Origin: Candidatus Omnitrophota bacterium
GTDB taxonomy: Bacteria; Omnitrophota; Omnitrophia; Omnitrophales; Aquincolibacteriaceae
Reading direction: 5' to 3'
DNA length: 24,516 nucleotides
Assembly: GCA_016196565.1 (NCBI GenBank)
Contig: JACPXK010000093.1
Span: 1 to 24,516, forward strand
Shown: piece by piece, positions 24,001 through 24,516 of the stretch
Position numbering within the stretch: position 1 is the first letter of the stretch
Layout of the letters: each line of letters starts with the position of its first letter
Notes under the pieces: generated by a model
What the model was told of the DNA's origin: nothing
What the model saw: the letters and a program-made list of their open reading frames with translations, nothing else
The model's database searches: none
Translations under genes and position numbers: made by a program

Positions 24001-24516
24001 TTTAACGCTTATCAAAGACCGCCAAGGCCGTACGGTGAAGCGAACGGGCGCCGGATCCGATGAATTTTTCCCTGTGGATCTGCCGGACTTTTCCGTCATT
24101 GCGAGCCCCGGCATTCAACTGACGGGGCGAAGCAATCTCGATTCCCAACTTGTGCGCTATTTCCTTCTGGCTTACGGGCGCATGCCTTCGGCTGAAGATT
24201 TAGCGCGTGAGAAAAAGTTGATTGAAAAAGGATTTTACGGTTCGCGTGTACGCCTCGGTTTTGCGCCGAACGCTTTGTCTGGGGCCAGTCCTTCCACCCC
24301 AGCCGGAAATATGAATAGTTCCTTGGTTGTCCGTAAAGGTATGAACGTGGCGGAACAAACTGAAATCGCCCGCCGCTCGGAACTGGTTGCGGCGAGCCGC
24401 CAGAATGCGCTTACCTCAAGCGAAGCGCTTGAAAACCAGTATCTCATCACGCTGGTGCAAAAAATCGCACGCCGCCTTCTCGGCCGTGATCCGTCCGAAG
24501 ACAGCGTGAACGGGGC
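1..24516 (+). CDS. Internal part of a giant multidomain surface protein (YD/RHS, LamG, F5/8C, Ig-like)
   Basis: One frame, with codons starting at base 2, stays open for 8,171 codons, and both termini lie outside the window. Visible modules are Ig-like repeats, about nine F5/8-type C domains, eight LamG domains, two other concanavalin-like sandwiches, dozens of YD repeats, an ILEI-like domain, dockerin-like calcium loops, a seven-repeat propeller, W/RPDL helical modules and a DUF4214-like C-terminal region. This set is typical of secreted or cell-surface proteins, and nothing catalytic is recognisable. Only two cysteines were seen, both in one LamG (18788 and 18836). I saw no hydrophobic stretch long enough for a membrane segment; a signal peptide or anchor would lie outside the window. 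Giant proteins of this kind are known from Omnitrophota and allied bacteria; assigning the window there is inference. The likely role, also inferred, is adhesion to or recognition of glycans, polymers or another cell. That it is a single coding frame is near certain; the function is not. Confidence 0.97.
2..766 (+). repeat. Tandem 195-bp Ig-like repeats, four copies
   Basis: Four consecutive 65-residue units begin at bases 2, 197, 392 and 587, with an exact 195-bp period. The first three are nearly identical at DNA level; the fourth has diverged. Each unit carries LLVKQAAYTLKYKVD at its start, FTDAAGNKTDVTW in the middle and LDTKAP at its end. The AAGN turn followed by LDTxAP at the unit boundary is typical of bacterial Ig-like (Big-type) stalk repeats. 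Bases 1-196 already start at a unit boundary, so the array probably continues upstream. The role is most likely a spacer or stalk. Confidence 0.9.
767..1048 (+). other. Ig-like domain, DKMSFSTD type
   Basis: Residues 256-349 form a second, longer Ig-like type of about 94 residues. It starts at the PTGSIKI boundary, contains DKMSFSTDNVTW in the centre and FDLPAGDGEKKVYVRFYDKAGN near the end (split here: FDLPAGDG then KKVYVRFYDKAGN), and closes with ILDTKKP. The same landmarks recur in the units ending at 2179 and 2446, so this is a repeat family distinct from the 65-residue units before it. The role is probably structural. Confidence 0.8.
1125..1144 (+). repeat. Inverted repeat at the left edge of the F5/8C insertion
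   Basis: TCCCGG at 1125-1130 and CCGGGA at 1139-1144 form a perfect 6-bp inverted repeat around an 8-base loop. It sits where the Ig-like domain is interrupted. It encodes part of SVPVVPPG, in the same reading phase as the three AVPxGG palindromes found elsewhere in the gene. A relationship to those is possible but weak. Confidence 0.4.
1142..1575 (+). other. F5/8-type C (discoidin) domain 1
   Basis: Residues 381-525. Family landmarks in order are the FDG element (ANLFDGN), a surface strand WVQYDYG, the WTFEGSDDGSTWKTLD core, a YRYYRWNI strand and the closing FELKL strand. F5/8C domains are small jelly rolls that bind glycans or membranes through apical loops. It is followed at once by a second copy, and the two share the sequence KDWTFEGS, which suggests tandem duplication. 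Confidence 0.8.
1576..1987 (+). other. F5/8-type C (discoidin) domain 2
   Basis: Residues 526-662. Landmarks are MFDGSL, WIRYNYGNG, PKDWTFEGSNDGLNWTVLD, HYRLHVTAS and the terminal IYEIEFIEG strand. The domain is close in length and motif to domain 1, with which it forms an inserted pair inside an Ig-like unit. The ligand cannot be read from the sequence. Confidence 0.8.
2180..2719 (+). other. Two further Ig-like domains
   Basis: The first (bases 2180-2446) is a regular member: IKINDGAAYTI, DKMQFSTDGGASW, SLTLPYGNG, VQYRLRDKLGN. The second (2447-2719) has diverged. WSYSIDGGAYN takes the place of the FSTDGG core, followed by TLSLPAGNG and LYDEFDN, and it lacks the LDTxxP ending. It marks the end of the Ig-like stalk before the sandwich module and YD tract. 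Confidence 0.72.
2720..3295 (+). other. Beta-sandwich (concanavalin-like) module, uncertain family
   Basis: About 190 residues between the Ig-like stalk and the first YD repeats. Alternating hydrophobic strands are visible (AKLVIEDGLFKLKV, EVIIAKHNP, SYELQFDYTLAGLQIYLDEG). The last pair resembles the TFDMTYSNRAFLLALNG strand pair of the module at 7106-7585. That pattern fits a jelly-roll lectin-like fold at the mouth of the YD shell. I cannot assign a named family. Confidence 0.45.
3296..6421 (+). other. YD/RHS-repeat tract A
   Basis: About 1,040 residues of degenerate YD (RHS) repeats. Clear units include FDAASGRLISFVNPNGEK, YNAEGKVLSQKEPSGA, YDTEGDLIRFEDGKGR, FDLAGNLTAEVSADGDA, WDSLGRLTREVAANGDE, FDNAGRMTKSTDDQG and WDALGNEIINEIPG. 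The pattern is Y/F/W-D-x-x-G-x-hydrophobic followed by a G at the next turn. In RHS and Tc-C proteins such repeats spiral into a hollow shell; in other secreted proteins they bind carbohydrate or act as fibres. No RHS-core cleavage motif or toxin domain is visible here. Confidence 0.85.
3772..3789 (+). repeat. AVPxGG palindromic element, copy 1
   Basis: The 18-base core AGCAGTCCCCGCAGGGGG can fold as a CCCC/GGGG stem around GCA. It encodes the AVPAGG part of GEAVPAGGAG immediately after a YD hairpin ending in FVYG. The same core, differing at a single loop base, recurs at 22684 and 23854 in the same reading phase. Confidence 0.6.
6422..6808 (+). other. ILEI/FAM3-like domain
   Basis: Residues 2141-2269 match the layout of the interleukin-like EMT inducer (ILEI/PANDER, FAM3) fold. 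The order is a first strand FNFLIEVKA, then SIKINGVEKLANVPRPGVGI, the core strand GIVILPGGD, a helix DTLPNFLNELNQRNPGD, the strand VLVLATWDA, a helix SEAMLQAVEGFGAAEV, and the closing SYSFIGIKGN. The family normally shows an IVLVAVKDE strand and a WAFIGVKG ending, which correspond to VLVLATWDA and SFIGIKGN. The domain is embedded between YD tracts. FAM3-type domains bind ligands or glycans in animals, and bacterial members exist in large secreted proteins. The fold assignment is fairly firm; the function is unknown. Confidence 0.75.
6809..7105 (+). other. YD-repeat tract B
   Basis: About 100 residues of YD-type hairpins between the ILEI-like domain and a beta-sandwich. Units include VYDARGYLLHYEDGFT and TRDAVTGHITSESESG. 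They keep the YD spiral going on either side of inserted globular domains. Confidence 0.65.
7106..7585 (+). other. Concanavalin-like beta-sandwich inserted in the YD tract
   Basis: Residues 2369-2528. Strand-rich sequence with a typical sugar-lectin-like order: GKLSVDVSVQGGSLWTASIF, a strand pair LTLDTTDASVLLIPQ, FLGIRLLTNKVQVVLRKGG, the AFLLALNGNTVLDASW edge and the closing GSLAFGVEKGKASFDDV. The last element, a glycine-rich turn then FDDV, closes many LamG and DUF1080-like jelly rolls. It is distinct from the eight LamG domains further on. Confidence 0.6.
8480..8521 (+). other. Acidic loop, possible degenerate calcium site
   Basis: DLDQDENEIDGDDL resembles a dockerin or EF-hand loop, with aspartates at positions 1, 3, 5 and 12. 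The hydrophobic residue is one place late, as if one residue had been inserted. It interrupts the YD tract. Confidence 0.35.
9287..9334 (+). other. Dockerin-like calcium loop (single)
   Basis: DKNSNGQWEDADLQAL fits the dockerin half-repeat: D/N at positions 1, 3 and 5, G at 6, a hydrophobic residue at 8, D at 12 and L at 13, followed by a short helix LQALF. Only one half-repeat is present here, where a full dockerin has two. Confidence 0.6.
10646..10789 (+). other. Dockerin type I-like module (paired calcium loops)
   Basis: Loop 1, DFSGDEQVDDGDLALL, and loop 2, DLSSDGFINEEDVKVL, start at 10646 and 10739. Both satisfy the dockerin pattern (acidic or polar residues at 1, 3, 5 and 12; V/I at 8). 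They are separated by the helix and linker TAAYGKTDAASLKRF. In cellulosomes dockerins bind cohesins. In surface proteins like this one, similar pairs often act as calcium-stabilised linkers. No cohesin is visible in the window, so binding is speculative. Confidence 0.75.
10790..11305 (+). other. YD-repeat tract D
   Basis: Units include YSVFGDVLSLADRNGRK, FNRDGQVTVMRDQNAN, FDSQNRRTYWEQGSR and YSADGSYTETENDAQG. This is the end of the long continuous YD tract; downstream, YD sequence appears only as short hairpins between binding domains. Confidence 0.75.
11306..11737 (+). other. F5/8-type C domain 3
   Basis: Residues 3769-3912. Landmarks are YLINGIHDRAQYWQS, the FIQLDLGG strand, KILSEVRLDTS, FDVSVSEDGINWQKAGG, ARYVKIHNF and the closing ANEVEVFG. 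It is a near-canonical discoidin domain and opens the binding-domain array. Confidence 0.88.
11738..11917 (+). other. YD hairpin with the recurrent LVRQExKDSxGR element
   Basis: VTDGFGLVRQEIKDSAGR, followed by a TKGRK turn, is the first of six very similar short segments that precede LamG domains (others near 12610, 13400, 17760, 18500 and 19260). It combines a YD turn (DGFGLV) with the next (DSAGRIVY). Confidence 0.7.
11918..12541 (+). other. LamG domain 1
   Basis: Landmarks of the LamG-like jelly roll in order: KFGDGAAQFDGSNDYFSL, WNLGTGNFTVDFWFKP, GQWQHVAVVRQGEQMILFLDG, APLQIGTL, GSLDEFRISKGISRW and NFTPPAE, then the strand VLHFDS. This subfamily is common in phage tail and large environmental surface proteins and usually binds glycans. 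Confidence 0.9.
12542..12712 (+). other. YD insert between LamG strand elements
   Basis: TNDSFGMLRQETKDSTGK, then TISITERK. It lies between the LHF strand that normally begins a LamG of this subfamily and the KFGFGSAVFDG element that normally follows within some 30 residues. Confidence 0.65.
12713..13321 (+). other. LamG domain 2
   Basis: KFGFGSAVFDGKADYIAI, DPFTIDFWSRAAG, WRHIALVRSGSSFKLYVDG, GWLDEFRLSKGIARW and TKLLLHFN. It is a complete domain of normal length. Confidence 0.9.
13322..13498 (+). other. YD insert before LamG 3
   Basis: ATYENGILLRQETKNTQGK, then TIYLDERVK. It has the same position and pattern as the other LamG-associated hairpins, here with NT instead of DS. Confidence 0.65.
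13499..14086 (+). other. LamG domain 3
   Basis: KFGGAATFFDGNGDYISV, DFTVDFWVKHNN, GWYHIAVVRKGNVYSLYKNG, PLEIGRRS, YGWMDEVRVVRGTAAWP and EFTPPTQEY, then KLLLHMNG. The RVVRGTAAW element departs from the usual RISKGIARW, making this the most diverged of the eight at that strand. Confidence 0.9.
14240..14614 (+). other. F5/8-type C domain 4
   Basis: ERVFDGKFGTSFYAR, GTMTLELEQPSAVSRLDTYF, QIEASLDGKNWGLVLDKTS, AKYLRLRVTKS and LEEIRIYPP. It follows LamG 3 after a short YD-like linker (EEIYDAAGKLIRVDKHLL). Confidence 0.85.
14615..14782 (+). other. YD hairpins between two F5/8C domains
   Basis: FNVQGDLLTETQSGGQ and VYQKDALDNVVRVDEVHH form two YD-like turns separating F5/8C domains 4 and 5. Confidence 0.6.
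14783..15154 (+). other. F5/8-type C domain 5
   Basis: MFDENRTTSNGAGKYFVFEL, NEVRMLLRD, WIEVSNDGMAWTRVVD, ARFVKIGGQ and ELFETQFFA. The FDG element is altered to FDEN and the domain is slightly short, but the NDGxxWxxVVD core is intact. Confidence 0.8.
15155..15835 (+). other. LamG domain 4 with linker
   Basis: An 80-base linker without a clear motif precedes the domain. Landmarks are QSKFGGSSAGLDGNGDYLSV, FDFGTGDFTLEAWINLED, GRWYHMAVVRSGSKIKFFRDG, SLKVGIYE, GQIDELRISKGIARW and NFTPPTAEYTPDAYTK, then LLLHMNG. It is the closest relative of LamG 5 in the window (shared PDFDFGT, EAW, HTI, SKY and GWI elements). Confidence 0.9.
15836..16198 (+). other. YD hairpins after LamG 4
   Basis: Well-formed YD units: VDRSGKITRYSYEYDAAGNQ, VRDAYGRVIKQISDSGQ and YDLDQYGNIKKAYVRDSP. 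They link LamG 4 to the split F5/8C domain. Confidence 0.75.
16199..17239 (+). other. F5/8-type C domain 6, split by a LamG insertion
   Basis: The N-terminal part (16199-16345) has LDWENIKNQ, YLFDNNPDTRTRAHT and the strand KPLVLDFRG. The C-terminal part (17003-17239) resumes with LSRIRLLTT, YRIEVTKDGEIWIPVVDKS, VQKLKVIPTG and AIDDMQIFS. Together they give one normal discoidin domain. Bases 16346-17002 between them are a complete LamG. The join uses LVLDFRG on the left, which looks like the LLLHMNG strand that starts LamG units. Confidence 0.78.
16346..17002 (+). other. LamG domain 5, nested in an F5/8C domain
   Basis: QSKFGGSSAVFDANNDYLSA, FDFGTEDFTMEAWVRFDN, WYHMAVVRQGRTLKFFKDG, GSMDELRLSKGIARW, NFTPPTAEYTPDAYTK, then LLLHMNGANGSTNFTNAA. 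The last stretch is the normal beginning of another LamG of this subfamily but stops abruptly. This suggests the inserted unit was cut at equivalent points from a tandem array. Confidence 0.88.
17240..17341 (+). other. Ser/Thr linker and YD turn
   Basis: A low-complexity linker (STTSSAGTSTSSEK) is followed by one YD turn, YDSRGNVTVEKNI, leading into the helical W/RPDL module. Confidence 0.6.
17342..17641 (+). other. W/RPDL helical module 1
   Basis: About 100 residues, helical and rich in charged residues. It contains two related halves: WESRPDLKAYFPDP, then ILDWAKAEGYLEDPRL; and LKEAFDRRRDLQRRF, then LLDWAGAQGNLTNPLL. Short segments with an RPDLxxxFPDP start and a later W-x-x-x-x-G are familiar from large bacterial glycosyltransferase proteins, where their function is unclear; this link is from memory. 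The module recurs at 23183 and 23660. Confidence 0.5.
17642..17845 (+). other. YD insert before LamG 6
   Basis: LTDSVGIFRQETKDAQGR, then IIFVNERK. This is the recurrent LamG-associated hairpin, preceded by a Thr-rich linker (TITTSTANDNTTTT). Confidence 0.65.
17846..18436 (+). other. LamG domain 6
   Basis: KLGGGAGSFDGSGDSINL, FGTGVFTIVFKVRFN, WYHVAIVRRGSTLFGFING, KIYLGSTS, GMLDEFRISKGIARW and NFTPPTEEY, then TKLLLHMNG. The core DFW of the subfamily is replaced by VFK. Confidence 0.88.
18437..18586 (+). other. YD insert before LamG 7
   Basis: YSTLNGNVTATVTDSLG, then LVRQEVKDSQGRTTYVNERT. It is almost superimposable on the segment at 19190-19336. Confidence 0.7.
18587..19189 (+). other. LamG domain 7, containing the only two cysteines
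   Basis: QSKFGGSSAAFDGNDYVSL, WDFGTGDFTIDFWAKFN, VWYHFAMVRSGTTLKLFRDG, GWIDELRVSKGIARW, then TKLLLHMNG. Cysteines at 18788 and 18836 (16 residues apart, in WGCVFD and GFCIRP) lie on what should be adjacent antiparallel strands and could form a disulfide. No other cysteine codon was seen in the frame. Confidence 0.9.
19190..19336 (+). other. YD insert before LamG 8
   Basis: YSTPDAQGNVTTTTSDAFG, then ILRQEIKDSKGRTTYLKERK. This is the clearest example of the recurrent hairpin lodged between LLLHMNG and the FGG element of a LamG. Confidence 0.7.
19337..19960 (+). other. LamG domain 8
   Basis: RSKFGGASAYFDGAGDFMSV, LGTGDFTIDFWANFH, TWYHMAVVRTGNVAKVFVDG, VSIDEFRVSKGIARW, then TKLLLHFNN. It is the last LamG. 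A linker of about 120 bases (including EEQWTEYVTVNGEVIKKVYE) leads into the propeller. Confidence 0.9.
20081..21538 (+). repeat. Seven-repeat FG-GAP/VCBS-like beta propeller
   Basis: Seven repeats each carry a calcium-loop signature, typically LIDMNGDNRPDRVMH, with the loop Asp/Gly region starting at bases 20189, 20390, 20600, 20801, 21014, 21227 and 21440. Spacings are 67-71 residues. Each repeat also has YQPYWWVQINNGSGFD and a following WDVK strand. Six are very similar; the seventh (DINGDKVLDRV) lacks the WW and GF elements. Seven FG-GAP-type repeats are what a closed seven-bladed propeller needs. Such propellers occur in integrins, VCBS proteins and carbohydrate-binding surface proteins. 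The repeats are also similar at DNA level, indicating recent duplication. Confidence 0.85.
21644..22051 (+). other. F5/8-type C domain 7
   Basis: ARGKTVKTSSAYNATY, ASRVTDGVHSEPGLWFSS, EWAEVDLGEIQNISKIVLD, FKVKISKDGLSWKTVV, ARYVRVDGIRG and LRELEVYG. It is one of the most canonical members in the window and follows the propeller after a short linker. Confidence 0.9.
22142..22540 (+). other. F5/8-type C domain 8
   Basis: AMKAVDGNSETFWMGPDY, AFDIDFGSAAEVSQIRVFA, FRVLTSLDGVNWQNAAQIS, ARYVRIDKIEA and LTEVRVYG. It is preceded by a YD-like linker (IRDAQGKLVRKIETLK) and followed by the YD hairpin YDASGRLIRETTTGG. Confidence 0.9.
22541..22681 (+). other. YD hairpins after F5/8C domain 8
   Basis: YDASGRLIRETTTGG and YSYHTNGKISEVRHY are two YD turns that end directly at the second AVPxGG element. 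Confidence 0.7.
22684..22701 (+). repeat. AVPxGG palindromic element, copy 2
   Basis: Core AGCAGTCCCCGTAGGGGG, with a CCCC/GGGG stem around GTA. It encodes the AVPVGG part of GAVPVGGGP at the junction between a YD hairpin (VRHYR) and F5/8C domain 9. Confidence 0.6.
22709..23101 (+). other. F5/8-type C domain 9
   Basis: SIIDGDEGTGETISWNAGQ, TRLKLINTD, YSIEVSRDGMNWTTVVDKT, ALYVRVTGIRD and LYEVEVYAP. The start is less typical, but the core RDGMNWTTVVD and terminal EVEVYA strands are clear. Confidence 0.82.
23102..23182 (+). other. YD turn before helical module 2
   Basis: A single YD-like turn (YFDSNGLPAGTDN) links F5/8C domain 9 to the second W/RPDL module. The same order, discoidin then YD turn then helical module, occurs at 17003-17641. 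Confidence 0.55.
23183..23512 (+). other. W/RPDL helical module 2
   Basis: Two halves: VWKNDPSLQKIF, then TLVDWAKTEGYKHYSAL; and LRQVYDDSRQLQDRF, then LIQYARSKGWREDSRL. It aligns with the module at 17342: both have a W/GKW segment, then TLxDWAKxEGY, then a DxRxLQxRF helix. The family and function are unknown. Confidence 0.5.
23513..23659 (+). other. YD hairpins
   Basis: FDAYGNITVMIARDENGE and RFGADGRLVEQKDEIT are YD turns placed between helical modules 2 and 3. Confidence 0.65.
23660..23800 (+). other. W/RPDL helical module 3 (half)
   Basis: LIWEENPDIFKLVV, then LLTWAKDKGSKDTRFF and ALLDYSPY. This matches only the first half of the modules at 17342 and 23183 and keeps the W-x-x-x-P-D start and the TWAKxKG helix. 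Confidence 0.45.
23854..23871 (+). repeat. AVPxGG palindromic element, copy 3
   Basis: Core AGCAGTCCCCGGAGGGGG. It encodes the AVPGGG part of GAVPGGGGGW, again directly after a YD-like tyrosine strand (FYQYIYDG). Confidence 0.6.
23872..24109 (+). other. YD hairpins leading to the C-terminal helical region
   Basis: YDADSNEIYVEDNQG and IKDRQGRTVKRTGAG are the last YD turns in the window, followed by a proline-containing linker (FPVDLPDFSVIASPG). Confidence 0.6.
24110..24514 (+). other. DUF4214-like helical region, cut by the window edge
   Basis: LVRYFLLAYGRMPSAEDLAR and LVQKIARRLLGRDPSEDS both match the helix and turn pattern [LV]-[VI]-x(3)-hydrophobic-x-x-x-x-G-R-x-P used by DUF4214 and similar LGRxP repeats in secreted bacterial proteins. 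The two occurrences are about 100 residues apart, separated by a polar, helical stretch. The second runs off the edge, so the family call is tentative. Confidence 0.4.

Overview
The whole window is one open reading frame on the + strand. Codons begin at base 2. I read all 8,171 complete codons to base 24514 and found no in-frame stop. Neither the start codon nor the stop codon lies inside, so this is an internal slice (roughly 0.9 MDa of polypeptide) of a still larger giant gene. There is no intergenic space, RNA gene, promoter, terminator or CRISPR array. Every shorter open frame I looked at on either strand is a shadow of this frame.

The protein is a mosaic of extracellular modules. In order: Ig-like repeats including a near-identical 195-bp tandem block (1-1123 and 1988-2719), with two F5/8-type C (discoidin) domains lodged inside one Ig-like unit (1124-1987); a beta-sandwich module (2720-3295); a very long YD/RHS-repeat tract (3296-11305) interrupted by an ILEI/FAM3-like domain (6422-6808), a second concanavalin-like sandwich (7106-7585) and dockerin-like calcium loops (about 8480, 9287 and 10646); then a binding-domain array of eight LamG domains, further F5/8C domains and short YD hairpins (11306-19960); a probable seven-bladed FG-GAP/VCBS-type propeller (20081-21538); three more F5/8C domains (21644-23101); short W/RPDL helical modules; and a DUF4214-like helical region running off the right edge.

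The organism is probably an uncultivated bacterium, by inference from the architecture rather than from a marker gene. Single genes of tens of kilobases built from YD repeats, LamG, F5/8C and Ig-like domains are known from Omnitrophota (formerly OP3) and related PVC-group lineages, some of them predatory or epibiotic. Codons look moderately GC-biased, and only two cysteines occur in the frame, which fits a secreted or surface-anchored protein. A plausible role is a very long surface fibre or shell that binds glycans or another cell. YD repeats could form the shell or stalk; LamG and F5/8C could be the adhesive modules; calcium loops could rigidify it. No protease, nuclease, toxin or membrane segment is visible in this slice.

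The most unusual signals are the nesting of domains inside domains (F5/8C in Ig-like, LamG in F5/8C, YD hairpins at a fixed point inside LamG) and a small GC-rich palindromic sequence inserted in the same reading phase at three distant sites. Both point to modular growth of the gene by in-frame insertion and intragenic duplication.
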